The notes below the pieces were generated by a model. The model worked only from the letters and a program-made list of their open reading frames with translations, was not told the origin of the DNA and did no database searches. The position numbers and the translations under genes are program-made. A DNA stretch of 64,000 nucleotides, taken from the NCBI GenBank assembly GCA_030150265.1, contig JASLGG010000020.1:1-64000 (forward strand), written 5' to 3'. Positions 32,377-42,729 of this stretch are shown one piece after another. Source of the DNA: Protaetiibacter sp. (lineage in GTDB: Bacteria > Actinomycetota > Actinomycetes > Actinomycetales > Microbacteriaceae). Every line of letters starts with the position of its first letter. The first letter of the stretch is position 1.

Positions 32377-32982
32377 CTACTTCTTGGGGGCCAGCTGGTC
32401 GATGATCGCCTGGGCGACGTCGTGCATGGTGAGGCGGCGGTCCATCGACGCCTTCTGGATCCAGCGGAACGCCTCGGGCTCCGAGAGGCCCATCTTCTCG
32501 TTGAGCAGGCCCTTGGCGCGATCCACGAGCTTGCGGGTCTCGAAGCGCTCGACCATGTCGGCGACCTCGGCCTCGAGCGTCATGATCTGCTGGTAGCGGC
32601 TCAGCGCGATCTCGATCGCGGGCAGCAGGTCGTTCGGCGTGAAGGGCTTCACGACGTAGGCGAGCGCGCCGGCCTCGGATGCCCGCTCCACGAGCTCCTT
32701 CTGGCTGAAGGCGGTGAGCAGCACGACGGGCGCGATGTGGTCCTTGGAGAGCCGCTCCGCGGCGGAGATGCCGTCGAGCTGCGGCATCTTGACGTCCATC
32801 ACGACGAGATCGGGACGCAGCTCCGTCGCCAGGGCGACCGCGGTCTCGCCATCGCCCGCCTCGCCGACCACGTCGAAGCCGTTGTCGCGCAGGATCTCGA
32901 CGATGTCGAGCCGGATGAGCGACTCGTCCTCGGCGACGACGACACGTCGCGGTGCGGTGGGGGCCTGGTCGATCTCACTCAC
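32377..32982 (-). CDS. pdtaR: ANTAR-domain response regulator (PdtaR-like)
   Basis: A 201-aa response regulator with an N-terminal receiver domain (phospho-acceptor D63 in VMDVKMP, conserved Thr in LLTAFS and Lys in YVVKPF) and a C-terminal ANTAR RNA-binding domain (about 140-201; RKLVDRAKGLLNEKMGLSE). ANTAR proteins bind tandem stem-loops in mRNA leaders and prevent termination. In mycobacteria PdtaR is paired with the kinase PdtaS, which is not encoded here. The start is GTG 32982, six bases after TAGGAT, so the transcript is probably leaderless. Its RNA targets in this organism cannot be seen in the window. Confidence 0.92.
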   Translation of the reverse strand: MSEIDQAPTAPRRVVVAEDESLIRLDIVEILRDNGFDVVGEAGDGETAVALATELRPDLVVMDVKMPQLDGISAAERLSKDHIAPVVLLTAFSQKELVERASEAGALAYVVKPFTPNDLLPAIEIALSRYQQIMTLEAEVADMVERFETRKLVDRAKGLLNEKMGLSEPEAFRWIQKASMDRRLTMHDVAQAIIDQLAPKK

Positions 32983-32988
32983 TCTTGA

Positions 32989-32994
32989 ATCCTA
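32989..32994 (-). promoter_or_regulatory. leaderless -10 (TAGGAT) of the ANTAR regulator
   Basis: TAGGAT ends six bases before GTG 32982. A TAACGT hexamer on the other strand (32998-33003) might serve the divergent tRNA-Leu gene, about 38 bases before its 5' end. Confidence 0.65.
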
Positions 32995-33040
32995 CGGTAA
33001 CGTCGGGATGCCGCGAGGATTCTTCCCGTGGCGCGCACCG

Positions 33041-33123
33041 GCCGGTGTGGCGGAATGGCAGACGCGACCGACTCAAAATCGGTTGTCCGTGAGGACGTGT
33101 GGGTTCGACCCCCACCACCGGCA
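33041..33123 (+). tRNA. tRNA-Leu (anticodon CAA)
   Basis: A complete cloverleaf of 83 bases. The acceptor stem is GCCGGTG/CACCGGC with discriminator A at 33123; the anticodon loop CTCAAAA between CCGA and TCGG gives anticodon CAA at 33074-33076; a long variable arm (class II) and a T-arm with GGTTCGACC follow. The CCA end is not encoded. It decodes UUG, a rare codon in such a GC-rich genome. It stands alone between the ANTAR regulator and pyk and is followed by a strong hairpin. No integrase or attachment-like duplication is seen beside it. Confidence 0.96.
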
Positions 33124-33133
33124 CCCGAGAACG

Positions 33134-33171
33134 ACGGATGGCGCCACCCGCGAAGGGGTGACGCCATCCGT
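33134..33171. terminator. terminator between tRNA-Leu and pyk
   Basis: ACGGATGGCG (33134-33143) and CGCCATCCGT (33162-33171) form a perfect 10-bp outer stem; the loop can pair further through CACCC and GGGGTG. It lies between convergent units and can serve both. Confidence 0.8.
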
Positions 33172-33182
33172 GGGCGAGCGGA

Positions 33183-34640
33183 TCAGTCGGCGTGGTCGCC
33201 CGACTCCCAGACCGGCGCCGCGGCGTTGATGGCGTCGCCGATCACGTGCACGCGCAGGTCGTTGGTGGAGCCGGAGATGCCGGGAGGGGACCCGGAGATC
33301 ACGACGACCTTGTCGCCGATCGACGCGAGCTTCTTCTCGAGCAGGATCTCGTCGACCTGCTTGTACATCGCGTCGGTGTGCGCCACGCGGTCGACGAGGA
33401 ACGACTCGATGCCCCAGGTGAGGTTCATGCGGCGGCGGATCGCCTCGTCCGGCGTGAAGGCCTTCATGGGGATGCGCTCGCGCAGCCGCGACATGCGGCG
33501 CGCCGAATCGCCCGACTCGGTGAAGACGCAGAGGTACTTGGCCTCCACGAACTCCGCGACCTCGGCGGCCGCGAGGGTGATGGCGCCGCCCTGCGTGCGG
33601 GGCTTGGTGCCGAGCGGCGCGATGCGCTCGAGGCCATGCTCCTCCGTCGACTCCACGATGCGGGCCATGGTCTGCACGGTGACGACCGGGTACTCGCCCA
33701 CGCTCGTCTCACCCGACAGCATGACCGCATCCGCCCCGTCGAGCACCGCGTTCGCGACGTCGGACGCCTCGGCGCGGGTCGGCACGGGCGAGTGCGTCAT
33801 CGACTCGAGCATCTGCGTCGCCACGATGACGGGCTTCGCCATGCGACGGCAGAGCTCCACCGCGCGCTTCTGCACCACCGGGACGGCCTCGAGCGGCAGC
33901 TCGACCGCCAGGTCGCCGCGGGCGACCATGATGCCGTCGAAGGCGTCGATGATCTCCTCGAGGGCGTCGACCGCCTGCGGCTTCTCGATCTTGGCGATCA
34001 CCGGGACCTTGCGCCCCTCTTCCGCCATGATCTCGTGCACGCGGGTGATGTCCTCCGCGTTGCGCACGAACGAGAGCGCGATGTAGTCGGCGCCGAGCTT
34101 GAGCCCCCAGCGCAGGTCGGTCTCGTCCTTCTCGGACAGCGCGGGCACGTTGACCGCCACGCCCGGGAGGTTGATGCCCTTGTTGTTGGACACCGGACCG
34201 GCCACCACGACCTCCGTGCGCACCCGCACGCCGTCGGTGTCGAGCACCTTGACCTTGACCTTGCCGTCGTCGATCAGCAGGAAGTCGCCGGGCTTCACAT
34301 CCTGCGGGAGTCCCGCGAAGGTCGTGCCGACGAGCTCCTTGGTGCCCGGGACGTCCTCGGTCGTGATGGTGAAGATGTCGCCCACCGCGAGCTCGTGCGG
34401 GCCGTCGGCGAACTTGCCGAGCCGGATCTTGGGCCCCTGCAGGTCGACGAGCACCGCGACCGGCTGGCCTGCGTCGGAGGCGGCGCGACGCACGTTCGCG
34501 TAGACCTCCTCGTGCATGTCGTGGCTGCCGTGGCTGAGGTTCATCCGGGCGACGTTGACGCCCGCCTCGATGATGGCGCGGAGGTTCTCATAGCTCGACG
34601 TGGCGGGACCCAGCGTCGCGACGATCTTGGCTCGTCTCAT
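33183..34640 (-). CDS. pyk: pyruvate kinase
   Basis: Pyk converts phosphoenolpyruvate and ADP to pyruvate and ATP. The protein is 485 aa. Catalytic-site segments are present: ARMNLSHGSH near residue 32, LQGPKIRLG near 68, the lysine of IAKIEKPQAVD near 215, MVARGDLAVELPLE near 240 and the MLESMTHSPVPTRAEASDVANAV-type block near 275-295. The C-terminal regulatory domain is complete. GAAGGAAAC precedes ATG 34640. It follows gltD by 42 bases on the same strand and converges with tRNA-Leu. It is not linked here to the other glycolytic genes at 9-12 kb. Confidence 0.97.
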   Translation of the reverse strand: MRRAKIVATLGPATSSYENLRAIIEAGVNVARMNLSHGSHDMHEEVYANVRRAASDAGQPVAVLVDLQGPKIRLGKFADGPHELAVGDIFTITTEDVPGTKELVGTTFAGLPQDVKPGDFLLIDDGKVKVKVLDTDGVRVRTEVVVAGPVSNNKGINLPGVAVNVPALSEKDETDLRWGLKLGADYIALSFVRNAEDITRVHEIMAEEGRKVPVIAKIEKPQAVDALEEIIDAFDGIMVARGDLAVELPLEAVPVVQKRAVELCRRMAKPVIVATQMLESMTHSPVPTRAEASDVANAVLDGADAVMLSGETSVGEYPVVTVQTMARIVESTEEHGLERIAPLGTKPRTQGGAITLAAAEVAEFVEAKYLCVFTESGDSARRMSRLRERIPMKAFTPDEAIRRRMNLTWGIESFLVDRVAHTDAMYKQVDEILLEKKLASIGDKVVVISGSPPGISGSTNDLRVHVIGDAINAAAPVWESGDHAD

Positions 34641-34682
34641 GTTTCCTTCAGTGTGGTGTCGGGTGGGGAGGTCGGCGTTGGC

Positions 34683-36140
<1,458 letters not shown>

Positions 36141-36142
36141 GA

Positions 36143-39100
36143 TCAGCCTCCCGTCACTTCGAGGATGCGGTTCCAGACCGTCTCGCCGTCCGGATCGAGC
36201 CCCTCGGCGATCGCCGCCGCACGGGTCTCGTGCACGGCGGCGAAGTCGCGCGGGAGGACCTTCACGAAGGCGGCCGCGGTCTGCTCCATGTCGTCGAGCA
36301 TCCGCCGGGCGAGCGCCGAGTCGGTCTTCTCGACGTGGAGCTGCAGGTAGGAGCGCAGCAGCTCGACGTCGCCGCGGTCGAGCTGCTCGAGCGAGAGCTC
36401 GCCGTGGGCGAGCGATTCGCGGTTGACCGCGTCGCGCCGGAGCCCGTGCACGTAGGCGGTTCCGCCCGACATGCCGGCGCCGAGGTTGCGTCCGGTCGCG
36501 CCCAGGATGATCGCGGTGCCGCCCGTCATGTACTCGAGCGCGTGGTCCCCCACGCCCTCGACGACCGCCACGGCGCCGGAGTTGCGCACGAGGAAGCGCT
36601 CGCCGACGGTGCCGCGGATGAACATCGTGCCGGCCGTCGCGCCGTAGCCGATGACGTTGCCCGCGATGACGTTCTGCTCCGCCGGGAAGCGCGAGCCGCG
36701 CGCGGGCCGGACGACGATGTCGCCGCCGGAGAGCCCCTTGCCGACGTAGTCGTTCGCGTCGCCCTCGAGGCGGAGCGTGATGCCGTGCGGCAGGAAGGCG
36801 CCGAGCGACTGACCGGCGGTGCCGTGCAGCGTGACGTCGATCGTCTCGGTCGGCAGCCCGTCCGCCCCGAAGCGCTTGGTGACCTCGTGGCCGAGCATGG
36901 TGCCGACAGCGCGTTCGGTGTTCGCGATCGGCAGCTCGATCACGACCGGCTCGCGGTTCTCGAGCGCCTCGGCCGAGAGCCGGATGAGCTCCTGGTCGAA
37001 GTGCTCCTCGAGCTCGTGGTCCTGGGCACGCCGGTTGGTCCGCGGCGCGTCGTCGGGGAAGTCCGGACCCTGCAGCACGGGCGAGAGGTCGAGGCCGTCC
37101 GCCTTCCAGTGCTCGATCGCCCGGTCGACGTCGAGCAGCTCGGCGTGGCCGATCGCCTCGTCGAGCGAGCGGAAGCCGAGCTCCGCGAGGTACTCGCGCA
37201 CCTCCTGGGCGAGGAACTCGAAGAAGGTCTCGACGAACTCCGGCTTGCCGCTGAAGCGCGCCCGCAGCTCCGGGTTCTGGGTGGCCACGCCGACCGGGCA
37301 GGTGTCGAGGTGGCAGACCCGCATGAGGATGCAGCCCGAGACCACGAGCGGCGCGGTCGCGAAGCCGTACTCCTCGGCGCCCAGCAGCGCGGCGACGATC
37401 ACGTCGCGGCCCGTCTTCATCTGGCCGTCGACCTGCACCACGACGCGGTCGCGCATGCCGTTGAGCATGAGCGTCTGCTGCGTCTCGGCGAGGCCGATCT
37501 CCCACGGCGTGCCGGCGTGCTTGAGCGAGTTGAGCGGGGATGCGCCGGTGCCGCCGTCGTGGCCGGACACCAGCACGACATCCGCGAGGGCCTTCGCGAC
37601 ACCCGCCGCGACCGCGCCGATGCCCGACTGACTCACGAGCTTGACGTGGATGCGCGCCGAGGGGTTGGCGCGCTTGGCGTCGAAGATGAGCTGCTTGAGG
37701 TCCTCGATCGAGTAGATGTCGTGGTGCGGCGGCGGCGAGATGAGGCCCACGCCGGGGGTGCCGCCACGCGTGCGCGCGATCCACGGGTAGACCTTCTGCG
37801 GCGGCAGCTGGCCCCCCTCGCCGGGCTTCGCGCCCTGCGCCATCTTGATCTGGATGTCGGTCGCGTGCGTCAGGTACATGCTCGTCACACCGAAGCGGCC
37901 CGAGGCGATCTGCTTGATGCGGCTGCGGCGCTCGGGGTCGAGCAGGCGCTCGACATCCTCGCCGCCCTCGCCCGTGTTGGAGCGGCCGCCGATGCGGTTC
38001 ATCGCGATCGCGAGCGTCTCGTGCGCCTCCTGCGAGATCGAGCCGTAGCTCATCGCGCCCGTGTTGAAGCGGGAGATGATCGAGGCGACCGACTCGACCT
38101 CGTCGAGCGGCACCGCGGGCCGCTCCCCCGTCTTGATGCGGAACAGGCCCCGGAGCGTCATGAGACGCTCCGCCTGCTCGTCGACCGAGCGCGTGTAGCG
38201 GCGGAACACGTCGAAGCGCCGGCTGCGCGTCGAGTGCTGCAGCGTGAACACCGTCTCGGGACTGAACAGGTGCGGCGGTCCCTCGCGGCGCCACTGGTAC
38301 TCGCCACCCGTCTCGAGCCGACGGTGCAGGCCCTCGCCGGGGTTCTCCGGGTAGGCGCTCGTGTGGCGCACGAGGTTCTCCTGCTGGATGACGTCGATGC
38401 CGACGCCGCCGAGGATCGTCGTCGTGCCCGTGAAGTACGCCTCGACGAACTCCTTGCTGAGCCCGACCGCCTCGAACGCCTGGGCGCCCGCATACGATCC
38501 CACGACCGAGATGCCCATCTTGGACATGATCTTGAGCACGCCCTTGCCGAGCGCCTTGAGCAGGTTGGCCACCGCCTTGTCGGCGTCGATCCCCTGCACG
38601 ACCCCCGTCGCGACGAGCTGCTCGGCGGTCTCCATCGCGAGGTAGGGGTTGATCGCGGAGGCTCCGTAGCCCAGCAGGAGGGCGGCGTGGTGCACCTCGC
38701 GCGCGTCACCCGTCTCGACGATCAGCCCCACCCGCATCCGCGTCTCCTGGCGGATGAGGTGGTGATGCACTGCGGCGAGCATGAGCAGCGACGGGATCGG
38801 CGCGAGGTCCTTGTTGGAGTCGCGGTCGGAGAGAACGATGAACTGCGCGCCGTCGGCGATCGCCGCGTCGACCTCCTCGCACATCTCGCGGATGCGCGCC
38901 TCCATCGCGTGCGGCCCGCGGTCGAAGCGGTAGAGGCCCTTGATCGTGCGGGTGAGGCGGGCGCCGCGCTCGTCGGTGAGACGCACGATCTTGGCGAGAC
39001 CGTCGTTGTCGATGATCGGGAAGTCGAGCACGATCTGGCGCGCGTGCTCCGGCGTCGCCGCGAGCAGGTTGTGCTCCGGTCCGATCCCGAGCCGCATCGA

Positions 39101-40747
39101 GGTCACGACCTCCTCGCGGATCGAGTCGAGCGGCGGGTTCGTGACCTGGGCGAAGGCCTGGGTGAAGTAGTCGAAGATCAGCCGCGGGCGGTCGGAGAGC
39201 ACGGCGACCGGGGTGTCGGATCCCATGGCCCCGAGCGGCTCGGCGCCCGTCTGCGCCATCGGCGCGATGAGGATGCGCACCTCCTCCTCGGTGTAGCCGA
39301 AGGTGCGCTGGCGGCGGGTGACCGACGACGCCGTGTGCACGATGTGCTCGCGCCAGGGCAGCTCCGCGAGCTGCATGCGGTTCTGCTCGACCCACTCCGC
39401 GTAGGGTTCCGCGGATGCGAGCTGCGACTTGATCTCGTCGTCCTCGATGATGCGGCCCTCGGCCGTGTCGATGAGGAACATCCGGCCGGGGCGCAGCCGG
39501 CCCTTGCGTACGATCCGGTCGGGCGGGAAGTCGAGCACCCCGACCTCGCTCGCGAGCACCACGAGGCCGTCGTCGGTCACCACGAAGCGTCCGGGGCGGA
39601 GGCCGTTGCGGTCGAGCGTCGCGCCGACGAGCGTGCCGTCGGTGAACACCAGCGCCGCGGGCCCGTCCCACGGCTCCATGAGCGAGCCGTGGTAGTCGTA
39701 GAACGCCCGGCGCGCCGGGTCCATGTCGGTCTGGTTCTCCCAGGCCTCCGGCACCATCATCATGACGGCGTGCGGCAGGCTGCGGCCGGCGAGCGTCAGC
39801 AGCTCGACGACCTCGTCGAAGGAGGCCGAGTCGCTCGCCCCCTCCGACACGATCGGGAAGAGCGGGCGCAGCTCGCCGAGCGCCTCCGAGTGCAGCTGGC
39901 TCTGCCGCGCCCGCATCCAGTTGCGGTTGCCCTGCACGGTGTTGATCTCGCCGTTGTGCGCGATCATCCGGAACGGCTGCGCGAGCGGCCACGACGGGAA
40001 GGTGTTCGTGGAGTAGCGCGAGTGCACGAGCGCCAGACGCGAGGCGAAGCGCTCGTCGGAGAGGTCGGGGTAGAACGGCTCGAGCTGGAGCGTCGTGACC
40101 ATGCCCTTGTAGACGAGCGTGCGGCACGAGAGCGACGGGAAGTAGGAGCCGAGCTCGCGCTCCGCGCGCTTGCGCAGCCGGAAGGTCTGCCGGTCGAGCG
40201 CGATGCCCGACAGCGGCCGCCCGGATGCGTCGCTGCGCGCCGACGCCACGAAGAGCTGCTCGAAGGCGGGCGCCGCCTCGCGCGCCAGCTCGCCGAGGTG
40301 CGCCGGATCGGTCGGCACGACGCGCCATCCGATGACCCGCAGCCCCTCCTCCTCGGCGATCGTCTCGATGCCGGCCTTCTCGACGGCGCGCTCCATCCGG
40401 TCGAGCGGGAGGAACGCCGTGCCCACCGCGTACTGGCCGAGCGGCGGGAGCTCGAAACCGGCCACCTCGCGGAGGAACGCGTCGGGGATCTGCGTGATGA
40501 TCCCCGCGCCGTCACCGGTTCCCGCATCCGACCCCACGGCACCGCGGTGCTCGAGGTGCCGCAGCGCGTCGAGCGCACCCGTGACGATGTCGTGGCCCGC
40601 CGTGCCGCGCAACGTCGCGACCATCGCGAGCCCGCACGCGTCCCGCTCGAAGCGCGGGTCGTAGAGCCCGCTCGCCTCGGGGATCGCGCCGAACCGCGCG
40701 AAAGGGTTCCGGGTGCCCGCAGAAGCGGGGACGTCGAACGCAGCCAT
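36143..40747 (-). CDS. gltB: glutamate synthase large (alpha) subunit
   Basis: GltB makes glutamate from glutamine and 2-oxoglutarate. The protein is 1534 aa from ATG 40747; an open frame of 62 more codons upstream has no similarity. A propeptide of about 37 residues should be removed to expose C38 (RDACGLAM) as the N-terminal nucleophile of the glutaminase domain. The FMN and 2-oxoglutarate domain follows (about 830-1230), with the [3Fe-4S] cysteines in CILMRVCHLDTCPVGV near 1140, and the C-terminal beta-helix with GXXGXXXG repeats closes the protein. GAGGA lies about nine bases before the start. Transcription probably begins in the 109-base gap after lgt, where no clear promoter is visible. 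Confidence 0.97.
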   Translation of the reverse strand: MAAFDVPASAGTRNPFARFGAIPEASGLYDPRFERDACGLAMVATLRGTAGHDIVTGALDALRHLEHRGAVGSDAGTGDGAGIITQIPDAFLREVAGFELPPLGQYAVGTAFLPLDRMERAVEKAGIETIAEEEGLRVIGWRVVPTDPAHLGELAREAAPAFEQLFVASARSDASGRPLSGIALDRQTFRLRKRAERELGSYFPSLSCRTLVYKGMVTTLQLEPFYPDLSDERFASRLALVHSRYSTNTFPSWPLAQPFRMIAHNGEINTVQGNRNWMRARQSQLHSEALGELRPLFPIVSEGASDSASFDEVVELLTLAGRSLPHAVMMMVPEAWENQTDMDPARRAFYDYHGSLMEPWDGPAALVFTDGTLVGATLDRNGLRPGRFVVTDDGLVVLASEVGVLDFPPDRIVRKGRLRPGRMFLIDTAEGRIIEDDEIKSQLASAEPYAEWVEQNRMQLAELPWREHIVHTASSVTRRQRTFGYTEEEVRILIAPMAQTGAEPLGAMGSDTPVAVLSDRPRLIFDYFTQAFAQVTNPPLDSIREEVVTSMRLGIGPEHNLLAATPEHARQIVLDFPIIDNDGLAKIVRLTDERGARLTRTIKGLYRFDRGPHAMEARIREMCEEVDAAIADGAQFIVLSDRDSNKDLAPIPSLLMLAAVHHHLIRQETRMRVGLIVETGDAREVHHAALLLGYGASAINPYLAMETAEQLVATGVVQGIDADKAVANLLKALGKGVLKIMSKMGISVVGSYAGAQAFEAVGLSKEFVEAYFTGTTTILGGVGIDVIQQENLVRHTSAYPENPGEGLHRRLETGGEYQWRREGPPHLFSPETVFTLQHSTRSRRFDVFRRYTRSVDEQAERLMTLRGLFRIKTGERPAVPLDEVESVASIISRFNTGAMSYGSISQEAHETLAIAMNRIGGRSNTGEGGEDVERLLDPERRSRIKQIASGRFGVTSMYLTHATDIQIKMAQGAKPGEGGQLPPQKVYPWIARTRGGTPGVGLISPPPHHDIYSIEDLKQLIFDAKRANPSARIHVKLVSQSGIGAVAAGVAKALADVVLVSGHDGGTGASPLNSLKHAGTPWEIGLAETQQTLMLNGMRDRVVVQVDGQMKTGRDVIVAALLGAEEYGFATAPLVVSGCILMRVCHLDTCPVGVATQNPELRARFSGKPEFVETFFEFLAQEVREYLAELGFRSLDEAIGHAELLDVDRAIEHWKADGLDLSPVLQGPDFPDDAPRTNRRAQDHELEEHFDQELIRLSAEALENREPVVIELPIANTERAVGTMLGHEVTKRFGADGLPTETIDVTLHGTAGQSLGAFLPHGITLRLEGDANDYVGKGLSGGDIVVRPARGSRFPAEQNVIAGNVIGYGATAGTMFIRGTVGERFLVRNSGAVAVVEGVGDHALEYMTGGTAIILGATGRNLGAGMSGGTAYVHGLRRDAVNRESLAHGELSLEQLDRGDVELLRSYLQLHVEKTDSALARRMLDDMEQTAAAFVKVLPRDFAAVHETRAAAIAEGLDPDGETVWNRILEVTGG

Positions 40748-40807
40748 GTCGACCGTCCTCACGTGAGATGGGATGGGACGTCGATGGCCCAGCGATGGAT
40801 GAGATGC

Positions 40808-40832
40808 CCGGATGCCTCGGAGAAGGCTCCGG
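40808..40832 (-). terminator. hairpin between lgt and gltB
   Basis: CCGGA-GCCT pairs with AGGC-TCCGG with one bulged base and a 6-base loop, 25 bases after the lgt stop. A likely terminator of lgt that separates it from gltBD. Confidence 0.5.
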
Positions 40833-40856
40833 CTCGTCGCCGTCGGGTGCGGGGAC

Positions 40857-41945
40857 TCAGCTTGCTCGGGGGGATCCGCTTGTGGCGGCGACTTCGGCGA
40901 CCTCCGCGGCGTCATCGCCCGGCTCGTCGTCATCCGAATCCGAATAGGTGTCCTCGGAGTGTAGCGCAGCCGAGGGCTCCGGACGACGACCCGGCTGGTA
41001 CACGTCGGGCTCGATGCCCGGATGACGGCGGGTCTGCACGATCAGGATCACGATGCCGAGCACGATCGCCGCCAGCGCCGTCCACACGTTCGAGCGGATG
41101 CCGAGGAAGGTCTCGCTCGGGTCGAGGCGGATCGACTCGAACCAGCTGCGGCCGATGCCGTACCAGATCAGGTAGAGGCCGAGCACCTTGCCCCACTGCC
41201 AGAACGCCTTGCGCTGGAAGACCGGGAGCAGCTTGCCGGAGACGAAGCTGATCTTCTCGGTGACGAGGATGATGAGCGCGAAGCCCGCGAGGTTCCACAG
41301 GATCTCGTAGAGGAAGGTGGGGTGGAACAGCACGTCGTCGGGGATGCCGACCGGGATGGCCGGGTTCGGCCGGTCGATCTCGAGACCCCACGGGAGGTCG
41401 GTCGGCAGGCCGAAGAGCTCCTGGTTGAACCAGTTGCCGAGGCGGCCGAACGCCTGCGCGACGAGCAGGCCCGGCGCGATCGCGTCCGCGACGCTCCAGA
41501 AGCGCAGGCCCGTGAGGCGGCATCCGATCCACACGCCGAGGGCGCCGAAGATGAGCGCGCCGAAGATGGCGCCGCCGCCCTCCCAGATCGCCCAGACGCT
41601 GCCCGGCTGGAACGGGTTCCACGGGTTGTCGTGGCCGGGGCCGAAGTAGTCGCCCAGGTGCGTCAGGACGTGGTACAGCCGCGCCCCGACGATGCCGAGG
41701 ATGACGGCCCAGATGCCCACGTCGACGATGATCCACGGCTCGGCACCACGCCGCGTGAGCCGCAGGTTGGCGATGATCACAGCCGCGAAGATGCCGACGA
41801 TGATCACGAGCGCGTAGGTCGTGATCCGGAACGACCACGAGGCGTCCACGGCGGGGATGATCGCGTGCAGCCACTCGCCGATCGGGATGTGGATCTGCTT
41901 CCAGTCCGGCGACGGGCTCGGGATGCTGAGGGGCGCTGCGATCAC
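40857..41945 (-). CDS. lgt: prolipoprotein diacylglyceryl transferase
   Basis: Lgt attaches diacylglycerol to the lipobox cysteine of prelipoproteins in the cytoplasmic membrane. The protein is 362 aa from GTG 41945, with about seven hydrophobic segments and the signature FGRLGNWFNQELFGLPTDLP near residues 165-184; IWEGGGAIFG near 120 matches the actinobacterial active-site region. A C-terminal cytosolic tail of about 60 residues is very acidic and Ser/Asp-rich, beyond the catalytic core. TAGACT ends seven bases before the GTG, and its first three bases are the trpA stop codon, so lgt probably has its own leaderless promoter. Its position after trpA is conserved in actinobacteria. Confidence 0.94.
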   Translation of the reverse strand: MIAAPLSIPSPSPDWKQIHIPIGEWLHAIIPAVDASWSFRITTYALVIIVGIFAAVIIANLRLTRRGAEPWIIVDVGIWAVILGIVGARLYHVLTHLGDYFGPGHDNPWNPFQPGSVWAIWEGGGAIFGALIFGALGVWIGCRLTGLRFWSVADAIAPGLLVAQAFGRLGNWFNQELFGLPTDLPWGLEIDRPNPAIPVGIPDDVLFHPTFLYEILWNLAGFALIILVTEKISFVSGKLLPVFQRKAFWQWGKVLGLYLIWYGIGRSWFESIRLDPSETFLGIRSNVWTALAAIVLGIVILIVQTRRHPGIEPDVYQPGRRPEPSAALHSEDTYSDSDDDEPGDDAAEVAEVAATSGSPRAS

Positions 41946-41952
41946 GTTCGCG

Positions 41953-41958
41953 AGTCTA
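41953..41958 (-). promoter_or_regulatory. leaderless -10 (TAGACT) of lgt, overlapping the trpA stop
   Basis: TAGACT ends seven bases before GTG 41945. The TAG of trpA (41958-41956) forms its first half. Confidence 0.65.
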
Positions 41959-42729
41959 CTTTCCCTGGGAGAGTGCCGATGCCACGCGGGCGAGGCCCGC
42001 GACACCGCCCTCGGCGAGGGCGGTGACGAGCGCGGAGCCGACGATCGCGCCGTCCGCGTAGTCGAGGACCTCGGAGACCTGCTCCGGGGTCGAGATGCCG
42101 ATCCCGACGCACGCCGCGATCGTCTCGGGGCCGGTCGCTCCCGCATCGCGCAGGCGGGCGACGAGCGAGCGGGCCTTCGCGTCGAGGTCGGCGCGGGCTC
42201 CCGTGATGCCCATCGTCGAGACGGCGTAGACGAAGCCGCGGCTCGCCTGCACGGTCTCGGCGAGCCTCGCATCCGACGACGACGGTGCGGCCAGGAACAC
42301 CCGGTCGAGGCCCGTGCGCTCGCTCTCGGCGATCCAGTCCGCCGCCGAGTCGGGCGTGATGTCGGGCGTGATGAGACCGGCGCCCCCTGCGTCGCGCAGC
42401 GCGTCGGCGAAGCGCGCGACGCCGTGCTGCACGACGGGGTTCCAGTAGGTCATGACGAGCACGGGGGCGTCGACCCGGCTGCGCACCGCCTCGACGGCGG
42501 CGAACACGTCACGCACCCGGAAGCCGCCCGCGAGCGCCTGCTGGGTGGCCTTCTGGATCGCGAGGCCGTCCATGACGGGGTCGGAGTACGGGAGGCCGAG
42601 CTCGAGCGCGTCGACCCCGCTCTCCACGAGGGCGACCGCCGCGTCGATCGAGGTGGGCAGGTCGGGGAAGCCGACCGGCAGGTAGCCGATGAGCGCGCCA
42701 CGGCCCGTGATGGCGGATGCCACGCTCAC
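41956..42729 (-). CDS. trpA: tryptophan synthase alpha subunit
   Basis: TrpA cleaves indole-3-glycerol phosphate to indole, which is channelled to TrpB. The protein is 257 aa from GTG 42729, which overlaps the trpB stop (GTGA). The catalytic acid region ELGLPYSDPVMDGLAIQ lies near residues 42-58 and the second catalytic residue region near ITPDITPD (about 120). IVGSAL near the C-terminus is the phosphate-binding part. A long open frame upstream is a shadow of trpB. It is last in HGxxPAAW-trpC-trpB-trpA; lgt begins ten bases later. Confidence 0.96.
   Translation of the reverse strand: MSVASAITGRGALIGYLPVGFPDLPTSIDAAVALVESGVDALELGLPYSDPVMDGLAIQKATQQALAGGFRVRDVFAAVEAVRSRVDAPVLVMTYWNPVVQHGVARFADALRDAGGAGLITPDITPDSAADWIAESERTGLDRVFLAAPSSSDARLAETVQASRGFVYAVSTMGITGARADLDAKARSLVARLRDAGATGPETIAACVGIGISTPEQVSEVLDYADGAIVGSALVTALAEGGVAGLARVASALSQGK

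Noticed and set aside
33041..33182. tRNA-Leu as an integration site
   Set aside because: No integrase, no direct repeat of the tRNA 3' end and no foreign-looking genes follow; pyk lies directly beyond the terminator.
36230..41251. A 1,673-codon open frame antisense to gltB
   Set aside because: In GC-rich genes one antisense frame is usually stop-free; the translation is Arg/Ala/Asp/Val-rich low-complexity sequence, the sense strand encodes a complete GltB, and there is no ribosome site.
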